A stretch of DNA of 64,000 bases, taken from positions 3,265 through 67,264 of the forward strand of contig DATFPK010000063.1 of assembly GCA_035264885.1 (NCBI GenBank), in the 5' to 3' direction. Within the stretch, counting starts at the first letter, position 1; each line of letters starts with the position of its first letter. The DNA is from DATFPK01 sp035264885 (lineage in GTDB: Bacteria; Actinomycetota; Thermoleophilia; Solirubrobacterales; 70-9). Under the pieces are notes generated by a model, which was not told where the DNA came from, searched no databases, and saw nothing but the letters and a program-made list of their open reading frames with translations. The position numbers and the translations under genes were made by a program. Positions 51,109-59,210 of the stretch are shown here, in pieces.

Positions 51109-52323
51109 CTACTGGGTGTTGTCCTCGACGAGCTGACGCAGCTCGCGGGCGACGTCCTGGGCCGTGTCACCGGCGAAGTCCTTGAGCTTGACGCCGGCCG
51201 AGTCGTCGGTCGCGAGGATGACTCCGGCGGCGACGAGGGCGGCGATCAGGACCAGCGCCACCAGCGCCAAAACGGCGCGGACGAACCGGCCGAAGCCGGA
51301 GCGGCGGCGCGGCGGGGCCGGGCGCGGGGCGGGCGGAGGGGGGGCGGCGCGGCGCGGCGCGGGTCGTCGCGGCGCGGGGGCGCGGTACTCGGTCGCCTCC
51401 GTGCGGTCCAGCCGGCGCGTCATGTCCTCCTCGTCATCCGTCAAGGCGGCCGTCGTCTCGTCACCCTCGGTCGCGAGCGTCACGTCCTCGCCGGCCGCGC
51501 CCCGCTCGAGCCCGCGGGCCAGCTCCCCGGCGCCCGAGTAGCGCCGCGCGGGGTCGCCCTCGAGGGCACGGAGGACGGCGGCGCTGATCGTCCCGGAGAC
51601 CTCGTCGTTGTAGGTGTGGGGCGCCAGCGGTCGCTCGTTCTGCTGGCGGACCGCGAGCTCCGCCAGCGAAGAGCCCTCGTAGGGCAGCCGCCCGGTGAGG
51701 AACTGGTAGAGGACGACGCCGAGCGCGTAGACGTCGGCTGCGGGCGTCGCCTCCTCGCCGCGGACCTGCTCGGGGGCGAGGTAGGCGGCGGTTCCCACCA
51801 CCGAGCCGACCTGCGTGATCCGGGTCTGCTCCGCTGCCCGCGCGATGCCGAAGTCGGTCAGCTTGACGGTCATGTCGCCCCCGCCGGCGGGACCGCCGAC
51901 GATCATCAGGTTCCCGGGCTTGACGTCACGGTGGATGATCCCCCGGCGGTGCGCGTAGTCGAGCCCGAGGCAGGCCTGCTCGGCGATCGCGACGGTCGTG
52001 TCCTCCTCGATCGTGCCGTGGCGCTGGAGGAGCTGTGCGCCGGAACGGCCCTCCACGTACTCCATGACGATGAAATGGCGCCCCTCGTCCACCCCGGTGT
52101 CGTAGACCTGGACGATGTTGGGGTGGATCAGCTGCGCGACCGCCAGCGCCTCGCGGCGGAACCGGGCGACGAAGCGGTCGTCGTCGGAAAGGTGCTCGGC
52201 GAGGATCTTCACCGCGACCGTCCGCTCGAGGATCCGGTCGGTCGCCCGGTAGACGTTCGACATCCCGCCGGACCCGAGCCGGTCGTGGAGCTCGTAGCGT
52301 CCGGAGAGCGAACCCGCCTCCAT
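51109..52323 (-). CDS. membrane-anchored serine/threonine protein kinase (PknB-like)
   Basis: A 404-residue Hanks-type kinase. Gly loop GSGGMSNVY (17-25), catalytic Lys39 (AVKIL), HRDVKPGN (131-138), DFG (157-159) and APE are intact. Residues about 265-350 are an Arg/Pro/Ala-rich juxtamembrane linker and about 357-379 a membrane helix, but only about 25 residues lie outside: no PASTA sensor. It overlaps by one base the lipoprotein gene encoded upstream, which may act as its external partner (inference). Confidence 0.9.
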   Translation of the reverse strand: MEAGSLSGRYELHDRLGSGGMSNVYRATDRILERTVAVKILAEHLSDDDRFVARFRREALAVAQLIHPNIVQVYDTGVDEGRHFIVMEYVEGRSGAQLLQRHGTIEEDTTVAIAEQACLGLDYAHRRGIIHRDVKPGNLMIVGGPAGGGDMTVKLTDFGIARAAEQTRITQVGSVVGTAAYLAPEQVRGEEATPAADVYALGVVLYQFLTGRLPYEGSSLAELAVRQQNERPLAPHTYNDEVSGTISAAVLRALEGDPARRYSGAGELARGLERGAAGEDVTLATEGDETTAALTDDEEDMTRRLDRTEATEYRAPAPRRPAPRRAAPPPPAPRPAPPRRRSGFGRFVRAVLALVALVLIAALVAAGVILATDDSAGVKLKDFAGDTAQDVARELRQLVEDNTQ

Positions 52324-52889
52324 CAGCCGCCACCCCCCGCGGACTGACCCGGCCCGACCCCGCCCGAGGACGGCGGCGGCGTCGACGGGGGCGAGGGCGG
52401 CTCGGCGGGCGGAGTCGCCGGGGGCGGCTCCTCGGTCGTCGCCGGGGGCGGCTCCTCGGTCGGCGGCTCCTCTTCCGTCGTCGTCGGCTCCTCGGCGGTG
52501 GTCTCCGGGATCGTCTCCTCGGTCGTGGCCGGCTCCTCCTCCTCGGTGGTGGTCGGCTCCGTAGCCGTCTGCTCGCAGTCGTAGGTGCGGACCTTCTCGT
52601 CGAGCCGAGCGGTGCCCTCGAGGAGGTTGTCGCGCAGCTCTGGCTCGATCCTGTCGCTCACCTTCTCGACCTCCACCTGGACGTCGCCGACGGCGTCCGC
52701 CGCCCCGGCGACCTCGCACTCGTCCAGGAGCTGTTCGACGTCGTCGAGGTTCTGGACGATGTCCGCGGCCGGGCCCTCGGGCAGCAGCCTGGCGTTGCCC
52801 TCGTCGTCGCCGCAGGCGACGACGCCGACCCCGGAGGCGGCGCCGAGCAGCAGGATCAGGACGGGGGCGATGGGCCGGAGCAAGGACAT
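52323..52889 (-). CDS. lipoprotein with Thr/Glu/Pro-rich repeat tail
   Basis: A 188-residue protein. The signal ends GVVAC (Cys26), a helical domain follows (about 30-115, with Leu/Asp/Glu heptads and two Cys: ECEV and YDCEQ), and the rest is an imperfect repeat of TTEE/EEPPP units ending in Ser/Gly. The tail probably spans the cell wall. Function unknown. It lies between the phosphoesterase and kinase genes on one strand; its stop and the kinase ATG share one base, so it is likely co-expressed and possibly the kinase's sensor. Confidence 0.75.
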   Translation of the reverse strand: MSLLRPIAPVLILLLGAASGVGVVACGDDEGNARLLPEGPAADIVQNLDDVEQLLDECEVAGAADAVGDVQVEVEKVSDRIEPELRDNLLEGTARLDEKVRTYDCEQTATEPTTTEEEEPATTEETIPETTAEEPTTTEEEPPTEEPPPATTEEPPPATPPAEPPSPPSTPPPSSGGVGPGQSAGGGG

Positions 52890-52896
52890 TTCGATG

Positions 52897-53664
52897 CTAG
52901 TGACCGACGAAAAGGCGATCCGCCAGATGCTTGGGGAGCCCCGCCTCGACGATCGGCCGGGCCGCGGCGTCGATGTCGTACTCGACACGGTGATAAACCG
53001 CCTCCGCCTCCTCGATTTCGAGCTCGAGCCAGGCGGCGCGCGGGTCGCCGTCGCGCGGCTGGCCGACGCTCCCGGGGTTGACGAGCCAGGTCCCCTCGCT
53101 GAGGTCGAGGCGGGCCTGGTCCGGCGCCTGCGCGCCCCGGACCGACTCGCGGTTGCGGCCGGCGCCGATGGCTCCGTTCGGCAGGTTGCCGCCCCGGGCG
53201 AAGAACAGGGCGACGTGGGAGTGGCCGATCAGGCCGATTCGCCGTTCCTGGATGTCCATGCAGTCCTCGGCCTGGTCCACCGACAGGACGTATTCCCAGA
53301 CGGGATCCCGGGGCGAGGCGTGAAACAGGCCGATCTCCTCGCGCTCGCCGGCCGGCTTCAGCGCCCCGATGAACTCGGTCGTCCGCTCCTCGCAGTTCTC
53401 CGCCGTCCACCTCGCCGCCTCGGCGGCGGCGGAGGAGAAGGCCGAGACGTCGAGCTCTCCCAGTACGGCGAGGTCGTGGTTGCCCACCAGCGTGATCGAG
53501 CAGCGCTCCCGCGCGAGGTCGGCGCATTCGTCGGGCTGGGCGCCGTACCCGACCACGTCCCCGAGGCACCAGATCTCCTCGGCGCTCGACCCGTCGATCG
53601 CCTCGAGGACCGCCTCGAAGGCGGGCAGATTGGCGTGGATGTCGCTGATCACCGCTACTCGCAT
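52897..53664 (-). CDS. metallophosphoesterase (calcineurin-like)
   Basis: A 255-residue protein with all five metallophosphoesterase motifs: ISDIHANLPA (D-x-H), WCLGDVVGYG (GD), LVGNHD (GNH), FHASP (H) and LIGHSHV (GHxH). It probably hydrolyses phosphate esters with two metals; similarity is to the YfcE/PrpE-like diadenosine-polyphosphatase and phosphatase branch. The first gene of a possible operon with the lipoprotein and kinase (7 bases to the next), it might oppose the kinase, though that is inference. Confidence 0.87.
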   Translation of the reverse strand: MRVAVISDIHANLPAFEAVLEAIDGSSAEEIWCLGDVVGYGAQPDECADLARERCSITLVGNHDLAVLGELDVSAFSSAAAEAARWTAENCEERTTEFIGALKPAGEREEIGLFHASPRDPVWEYVLSVDQAEDCMDIQERRIGLIGHSHVALFFARGGNLPNGAIGAGRNRESVRGAQAPDQARLDLSEGTWLVNPGSVGQPRDGDPRAAWLELEIEEAEAVYHRVEYDIDAAARPIVEAGLPKHLADRLFVGH

Positions 53665-53749
53665 GGCGCTGTGAGGGCCGGTGCCGGACGGTCTTCGCCG
53701 CCCCTTCCCGCTCGTCCGGCCCGCCCCCGGAGGGTGGCGAGGGGCGGTC

Positions 53750-53755
53750 TATCGT
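53750..53755 (+). promoter_or_regulatory. -10 element of leaderless M48 protease gene
   Basis: TATCGT lies 7 bases before ATG 53763. Confidence 0.5.
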
Positions 53756-53762
53756 AGGCGGG

Positions 53763-55085
53763 ATGCCCGTCGCGCGACCGCTCGCCCGGTTCCGCTCCGG
53801 CCTGGAGCGCTCGCCGGCGCTGCGGGTCGGGATCACCGCCGTCGCCGCCGTGGCGGTGGCGGAGGCGGCCGTCTGGGTGCTCAGCCCGCGCGGGGATGTC
53901 CTCCAGCCCGTCGACGTCAACCCGGCGGACGTCTTCGGCCCGGCCCAGCTCGACCGCGCGGAGTCCTTCCGCGAGGGCCAGCGGTGGCTGGCACTCGGCG
54001 GCCTCGCGGTCGAGGGCGCCGTCCTCGGCGCGCTGGCGCTCTGGCGGCCGCCGGCCCTGCGCCGCCTCCTCGACGCCGCGAACCGGCGTCCGGTGCTCGG
54101 CGGGGCCGCGGTCGGCGCCGGGGTCTCGCTGACCCTTGCGGCAGCCGGTTTGCCGCTGGGTGCGTGGGCCCACGCGCGGGCCGCCGACATCGGCCTCTCG
54201 ACGCAGGACCTCGGGGAGTGGCTGGCCGACCAGGGCCGGTATGCGGCGGTCGGCGTCGTCTTCGCGGCGGCGGGGGGTGCCGTGGCGATGGTCATGATCC
54301 GGCGGCTCGGCCGCCGCTGGTGGGCGGCCGGGGCCGCGGTCGCGGTCTCCTTCGCGGTCTTCACGACCTGGCTCGCGCCGGTGGTGATCGCCCCGCTGTT
54401 CAACGACTTCCGCAAGCTGCCGCCGGGGGACACCCGGTCAGACGTCCTCCGCCTCGGCGAGCGCGCCGGGGTCGACGTCGGCGAGGTCTATGAGGTCGAC
54501 GCGAGCCGCCGATCGACCGGTCTGAACGCATACGTGAACGGACTCGGGCAGACGAAGCGCGTGGTCCTCTACGACAACCTCCTGCGCCGCGAGGGCCGCG
54601 GGGTCGTGAACTCGGTCGTCGCGCACGAGCTTGGGCACGTCGAGGCCAACGACGTCTCCCGCGGCATCGCCTTCGTCGCGATCGTCGCGCCGCTCGGGGC
54701 GCTGCTCGTCCAGGTCGGCTCCGGCGCGCTAGCCCGCCGGGCGGGCGACGACCCTCGCTCGCCGGCGGTGATCCCGGCCGTCGCCCTGTCGCTGGCGGTG
54801 GCGACGCTCCTGCTCGGCGTCGCCGGGCTCCAGCTCTCCCGCCGGGTCGAGGCCCGCGCTGACACCTTCGCCCTCGAGCTGACGGGCGACCCGGCCGCGT
54901 TCGTCGAGCTTCAGGAGCAGCTCACCGAGACCAACGTGTCCGACCCCGATCCGCCCGGCTGGTACCGCCTGCTCTCCGGCAGTCACCCGAGCGCCGTCGA
55001 GAGGATCGGCGCCGCCCGCGCCTATGCGGCGGAGCGGGGCAGTCGAGACCGGGTCAGTCCCCCTTCACCTCGGGAAGGCTCTTGA
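53763..55085 (+). CDS. M48 family (Ste24/CAAX-type) membrane metalloprotease
   Basis: A 440-residue zinc protease with about six membrane helices. The metal site is HELGH (288-292) with the third ligand Glu in VEARADTFAL. Bacterial Ste24-like proteases are thought to act in membrane-protein quality control; a prenyl-protein role is not expected in bacteria. The last 32 bases overlap the convergent DUF3467 gene tail to tail, so the two mRNAs are complementary there. Confidence 0.87.
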   Translation: MPVARPLARFRSGLERSPALRVGITAVAAVAVAEAAVWVLSPRGDVLQPVDVNPADVFGPAQLDRAESFREGQRWLALGGLAVEGAVLGALALWRPPALRRLLDAANRRPVLGGAAVGAGVSLTLAAAGLPLGAWAHARAADIGLSTQDLGEWLADQGRYAAVGVVFAAAGGAVAMVMIRRLGRRWWAAGAAVAVSFAVFTTWLAPVVIAPLFNDFRKLPPGDTRSDVLRLGERAGVDVGEVYEVDASRRSTGLNAYVNGLGQTKRVVLYDNLLRREGRGVVNSVVAHELGHVEANDVSRGIAFVAIVAPLGALLVQVGSGALARRAGDDPRSPAVIPAVALSLAVATLLLGVAGLQLSRRVEARADTFALELTGDPAAFVELQEQLTETNVSDPDPPGWYRLLSGSHPSAVERIGAARAYAAERGSRDRVSPPSPREGS

Positions 55086-55344
55086 TGCCCTCCCTGGTGC
55101 TCCACTTCGAGTAGTTGTCCTCGAGCGCGTCGATCAGCTCGCGCATGAAGCGCGGCGACAGCGCGACCCTCGCGACGACGACGCCCGGGATCTCCTCGTC
55201 CTCGACCTCGTGGTCGACCCGCGCGAAGGTCACGGTGAACTCGTAGTCCGAGTGGCTGACGTTGGCGAAGTTGGCGTAGACGCCGGCCATCTGCTCCGGC
55301 GACGTGTGGATGTTGATGTGGCGCTCGATCGGCTCGTCGGACAT
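55054..55344 (-). CDS. DUF3467 domain protein
   Basis: A 96-residue protein of the DUF3467 family: HINIHTSPEQMAGVYANFANVSHSDYEFTVTF-type core followed by VVARVALSPRFMRELIDALEDNYSKW. The function is unknown; members are small soluble proteins widespread in bacteria. The ATG at 55344 gives the usual length. It overlaps the end of the M48 gene. Confidence 0.85.
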   Translation of the reverse strand: MSDEPIERHINIHTSPEQMAGVYANFANVSHSDYEFTVTFARVDHEVEDEEIPGVVVARVALSPRFMRELIDALEDNYSKWSTREGIKSLPEVKGD

Positions 55345-55410
55345 GGCCCGGTCTAGTATCGCACCCGCCTCCCGGCCACCCGGACGCGCCGGGCCTCGCG
55401 GCGGACTGAC

Positions 55411-55416
55411 TACGGT
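55411..55416 (+). promoter_or_regulatory. -10 element of leaderless rlmH
   Basis: TACGGT lies 6 bases before GTG 55423. Confidence 0.5.
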
Positions 55417-55422
55417 GCGGCG

Positions 55423-55839
55423 GTGAAGACGACTCTCCTCACCGTCGGCCGGGCAAGGTCTCCGTTCGCGGACGCCGAGGCGCATTACCGCAAGATGCTC
55501 GGCCGGTACCTGCCGGTCGAGGTGATCGAGGCCCGCGATGACGGGGACCTCGAGCGACGGTTGCCCCGGGGATCACTGGTCGTCGCCCTCGACCGTGGGG
55601 GGAGGAGCATGGACTCCCTCGAATGGAGCCGCTGGCTGCAGCGCCGCCGGCTCGAAGCGCGCGATCTCTGCCTGGTGGTCGGTGGGCCCGCCGGGATCCC
55701 GGAGCCTCTGCTGGCGCGGGCCGACCAGCGAATCTCGCTGGGGCGGCAGACGATGGCCCACCAGCTCGCCCGCGTCGTCCTGCTCGAGCAGCTCTTCAGG
55801 GCGGCGAAGATCCTCGCCGGCGAGCCATACCACCTCTGA
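55423..55839 (+). CDS. rlmH: 23S rRNA pseudouridine-1915 N3-methyltransferase
   Basis: A 138-residue SPOUT methyltransferase. The knot region shows VALDRGG, LVVGGPAGIPEPLL and the C-terminal SLGRQTMAHQLARVVLLEQLFRA…PYHL, all diagnostic for RlmH. It methylates the pseudouridine in helix 69 of 23S rRNA. The length is slightly below the usual 155. It is monocistronic, on a leaderless promoter. Confidence 0.92.
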   Translation: MKTTLLTVGRARSPFADAEAHYRKMLGRYLPVEVIEARDDGDLERRLPRGSLVVALDRGGRSMDSLEWSRWLQRRRLEARDLCLVVGGPAGIPEPLLARADQRISLGRQTMAHQLARVVLLEQLFRAAKILAGEPYHL

Positions 55840-55859
55840 CGGGCGGGTCGCCCCCGGCG

Positions 55860-57380
55860 TCAGCGCGGTTCGGTGTGCGCGGCGATCCGGGCCGAGCGGG
55901 CGTGGCGCCCGAATGGCGGCTGGTAGAAGTCGCGCACGTAGCGCAGGGAGAAGGGGACCGCCAGCCCGGCGGGCGTCCGGGCGCGGACGAAGACCGACTT
56001 CTTCCGCCCCAGCGGGGTGCGGACGAACTTGCGGAAGATCCCGTCGCGGTCAGCCCTCGCGGTGCCGATCCGCCGCCAGGCCCTGCGTCCATCCTTGGCC
56101 TCGATCGTGACCCGAGCCAGGGCACTGTCCGGCGTGCGGCCCCAGACCCTTACGCCGCGCCTGCTGCCGAAGGCGACGAACGGGAAGCGGAACGCCTTCA
56201 GTACCAGCTTCGGCTTGTCCTGGGCGGGGGTTTGGCCGCGAAGGTAGAGCCCGGATTGCACCGTCTCGTTGTGCGGACGGCCGCTGCGGTCGTCGTCGCG
56301 GATCTGGTACCAGAAGAAGTTGGAGACGCCGGCAGTCCAGGCCCGGTACATCGCCTCGGCGGTCCAGCGGGCGAGGATCTTCGGCGCGAGGCCGCCGGGA
56401 TCGGGCGGCCGTGAGTCCCAGCCGAACTCGGTGATCCAGAACGGCACCGGGTGGAGGTCGCTGTCGATCTTGCCGGCACGCTCGGCGGCTCGCAGCAGGC
56501 GCGTCATCTCGGGCAGGTCCCCCAGCGAGACGTCGTCCGGTCCGCTCGCCTGGTGGGTGGGACCGCCGGTGGTGTACGGGTTGGTGGCGAGGATGTCGAA
56601 CCGCGCGGTCGCGGTACAGCCGGGGATCGGCCGAGGGTTCCGCCGACCCTGCATGCAGAGCATCCGGCGCACGAACTCGAGGGGGCCTGTGGAGGCTCCC
56701 GGGCGCTCGAGCGGCGCGAACCCGGCCGTCACCACCAGGTTGTCGGCGTGGACGGACTTCACCGCGGCGGCGAACTGGTTGAGGAGGCGCCGGTAGATCT
56801 CCGGCGACACCGGCTGGCCGTTCTGGAACTGGGGGTTGAAGAAGAACGAGAGATTGGGCTCGTTCTGGGGCTCCCAGTATCGAACCCGGGGAAGCACGGG
56901 GTCGGTGCCGTCGTAGCGGGTCGCCAGGGCCTTCGCGAAATCGGCCATCTTGGCCGGGTCCGGGTCGCATGGGCTGTCGGGCCCGTCGTCGCAGCGCTCG
57001 GCCCACCGCGGCGCGTTGTAGATCTGGACCATCGGCTCGAGCCCGGCCTCCGTGGCCTGGGTCACCTCGCGGTCGATCGACGTCCAGTTGTAGTTGGGAT
57101 CGTCGGGGTCGGTCGGGTCCCAGGAGGAAGGATCGGGCTCGGCCTGGGGCGCGACGACGTGCCAGTAGGCCGTCACCCGCATGAACTGGGCGCCCGCCCG
57201 GCGCACCCGGTCGAAGATCACCTGCTCCCCGAGCGCCGCAGCCTCCGGGTCGGAGAGGCCGGTGGCCAGGGGGCGTGCGTCCGAGGCGCGGGGCGCGCCG
57301 AGCGCGCAGGCGCAGAGCACCAGCGCCGCCGCGAGCAGCGCCGCCCATCCCCTCCTGAAGTGTCTCGCGTCGGTTCCCAT
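55860..57380 (-). CDS. secreted clan GH-A glycoside hydrolase (paralogue 1)
   Basis: A 506-residue exported protein (signal about 10-35). A TIM-barrel glycosidase domain (about 45-390) carries an acid/base Glu174 in EPQNEPNLS and nucleophile Glu318 in WITEFGWDS, the clan GH-A arrangement of GH5/GH39 enzymes. A C-terminal beta module (about 400-490) begins AFRFPFVAFGSRRGVRVWGRTPDS. The substrate is unknown but may be the locus's own polysaccharide. A close paralogue lies at 59211-60650 with argS between them. Confidence 0.82.
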   Translation of the reverse strand: MGTDARHFRRGWAALLAAALVLCACALGAPRASDARPLATGLSDPEAAALGEQVIFDRVRRAGAQFMRVTAYWHVVAPQAEPDPSSWDPTDPDDPNYNWTSIDREVTQATEAGLEPMVQIYNAPRWAERCDDGPDSPCDPDPAKMADFAKALATRYDGTDPVLPRVRYWEPQNEPNLSFFFNPQFQNGQPVSPEIYRRLLNQFAAAVKSVHADNLVVTAGFAPLERPGASTGPLEFVRRMLCMQGRRNPRPIPGCTATARFDILATNPYTTGGPTHQASGPDDVSLGDLPEMTRLLRAAERAGKIDSDLHPVPFWITEFGWDSRPPDPGGLAPKILARWTAEAMYRAWTAGVSNFFWYQIRDDDRSGRPHNETVQSGLYLRGQTPAQDKPKLVLKAFRFPFVAFGSRRGVRVWGRTPDSALARVTIEAKDGRRAWRRIGTARADRDGIFRKFVRTPLGRKKSVFVRARTPAGLAVPFSLRYVRDFYQPPFGRHARSARIAAHTEPR

Positions 57381-57446
57381 CCGGTTTCGGGGACGCCGCA
57401 GCGTAATGGAGCCGCGTCGCCACGGTTCTAACCCGGGTCCGGTCCC

Positions 57447-57452
57447 TACGAT
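57447..57452 (+). promoter_or_regulatory. -10 element of leaderless argS
   Basis: TACGAT lies 8 bases before ATG 57461. Confidence 0.5.
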
Positions 57453-57460
57453 GCGCTGCC

Positions 57461-59095
57461 ATGCCGGCCTCCGATCCAATCGGCGAGATCCGCCGCGCCT
57501 TCGACGCCTCCGCGGCCGACCTGCTGGACGGCGGCGCCCTGAACACGCCGGTCTCGCTCGAGCAGCCCCCGCGGCCCGAGCTGGGCGACTACAGCTCGAA
57601 CGCGGCGATGCTCCTCGCCGCGCCGCTGGCCCGCGCGCCGCGCGAGGTCGGCGAGGACCTCGCGGCGGCGCTGCGCGAGCGGCTGGGCGACGACCTCGGG
57701 CGCGCCGAGGTGGCGGGGCCGGGCTTCGTCAACCTCCACCTCTCCGACCGCTGGTTCCGCCGGGCGCTCGCCGGCCTGGCGCGCGGGGCGGGGACGCGGA
57801 TTCCACCGGTCGAGGCGCAGGAGCAGGTGATCGTCGAGTTCGTCTCCGCCAACCCCACGGGACCGCTGACCGCCGCGGGCGGCCGGCACGCCGCCTACGG
57901 CGACGCCGTGGCCCGGCTCCTCGAGGCAATCGGCCACGCCGTGAGCAGGGAGTACTACGTCAACGACGCCGGCACCCAGATCCGCAACTTCGGCGCCTCG
58001 ATCGCGGCGCGGGTGAAAGGTGAGCCAGTGCCCGAGGACGGCTACGCCGGCGAGTACGTCGGGGAGCTCGCCGAGGCCCTGGCGGCCGAGGGCGCCGACC
58101 CCGCCGACACCGAGGCGCTGGCGCGGAAGGGGGTCGAGCTGATGCTGGCGCGGATCAAGGCGACCCTCGAGCGGTTCGGGGTCAGCTTCGACAGCTGGTT
58201 CTCGGAGCGGACGCTGCACGGGGCGGGGCGGGTCGAGGAGACGACCGAGACTCTGCGTGCGTCCGGCCACGTCTACGAGTCCGAGGGGGCCATCTGGCTG
58301 CGCAGCTCCGAGCTGGGCGACGACAAGGACCGCGTCCTCGTCCGCTCCGGCGGCGAGCCGACCTACCTCGCCGCGGACATCGCCTACCACCGCGACAAGC
58401 TCGAGCGCGGTTTCGACCGGTTGATCGACGTCCTCGGCGCCGACCACCATGGCTACCTGGCGCGGATGCGGGCGGCGATCGAGGCCCTCGGTCGCGACCC
58501 GGGCTGTTTCGAGGCGCTGGTCATGCAGCTCGTCCACATCGTCCAGGGCGGGGGCCGCGCCCAGATGTCCAAGCGGAAGGGCGAGTTCGTGACGCTCGAC
58601 GAGCTGCTTGACGACATCGGCGTGGACGCGACCCGGTTCTTCATGCTCCAGCGCAGCCACGACACGACGGTCGACCTGGACCTCGACCTCGCCCGCCGCC
58701 AGTCCCAGGAGAACCCGGTCTACTACGTGCAGTACGCCCACGCCCGGATCGCGAGCATCATGCGCAAGGCCGGAGAGGAGGGAGCGACGCCTGCCGGCGA
58801 CGGCCTGGCGGAGGTCACGGCCCCGGTCGAGGCGGCGGAGCGGACGCTGATCAAGCGATTGCTGGCGATGCCGGCCGAGGTCCGCGAGGCCGCTGACCGC
58901 CGGGCGCCCCACCGGCTCTGCGCCTACTCGACCCAGGTCGCGGCCGAGTTCCACGCCTTCTACCGCGACTGCAAGGTGGTCGGCGCCGAAGGCGAGGGGG
59001 TCGAGGGCTCCCGCCTCGCCCTCTGCCTGGCCACCAAGGACGCGATCGCCAGGACGCTGGGGCTGTTGGGGATCGGCGCCCCGGAGCGTATGTAA
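57461..59095 (+). CDS. argS: arginyl-tRNA synthetase
   Basis: A 544-residue class I synthetase charging tRNA-Arg. N-terminal Add1-like domain (about 1-110), catalytic core starting VEFVSANPTGPL (125-136), REYYVNDAGTQIRNFG, a KMSKS equivalent QMSKRKG (Met369 onward) and the DALR anticodon-binding domain at the end (ENPVYYVQYAHARIASI). The HIGH signature, normally H-[IV]-G-[HG] after NPTGPL, reads TAAGGR (137-142), so the first His is Thr. As the only argS seen, it must work or a second copy must exist. Confidence 0.94.
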   Translation: MPASDPIGEIRRAFDASAADLLDGGALNTPVSLEQPPRPELGDYSSNAAMLLAAPLARAPREVGEDLAAALRERLGDDLGRAEVAGPGFVNLHLSDRWFRRALAGLARGAGTRIPPVEAQEQVIVEFVSANPTGPLTAAGGRHAAYGDAVARLLEAIGHAVSREYYVNDAGTQIRNFGASIAARVKGEPVPEDGYAGEYVGELAEALAAEGADPADTEALARKGVELMLARIKATLERFGVSFDSWFSERTLHGAGRVEETTETLRASGHVYESEGAIWLRSSELGDDKDRVLVRSGGEPTYLAADIAYHRDKLERGFDRLIDVLGADHHGYLARMRAAIEALGRDPGCFEALVMQLVHIVQGGGRAQMSKRKGEFVTLDELLDDIGVDATRFFMLQRSHDTTVDLDLDLARRQSQENPVYYVQYAHARIASIMRKAGEEGATPAGDGLAEVTAPVEAAERTLIKRLLAMPAEVREAADRRAPHRLCAYSTQVAAEFHAFYRDCKVVGAEGEGVEGSRLALCLATKDAIARTLGLLGIGAPERM

Positions 59096-59098
59096 ATA

Positions 59099-59185
59099 AA
59101 CCGCCGCGTCCTCTTCTCCCGCTCGGGCCGCACCCAGAGCCGGGATCTTCTGCGGCCCTCGCTCCCGCCTCCGGGCGCGGCGGAT
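59099..59185 (+). repeat. dispersed palindromic repeat, copy C
   Basis: GGGCCGC (59125-59131) pairs with GCGGCCC (59152-59158). Relative to copy A each arm has lost one base so pairing is kept. Flanks CCGCCGCGTCCTC and CTCGCTCCCGC…CCGGGCGCGGCGG match copy B. It fills the space between the convergent argS and glycosidase genes. Confidence 0.65.
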
Positions 59186-59210
59186 CGCTGACCGACCGCT
59201 CTGACGACGC

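Noticed and set aside
52360..52560. Repetitive G+C-rich DNA resembling a minisatellite
   Set aside because: It encodes the Thr/Glu/Pro tail of the lipoprotein and stays in frame.
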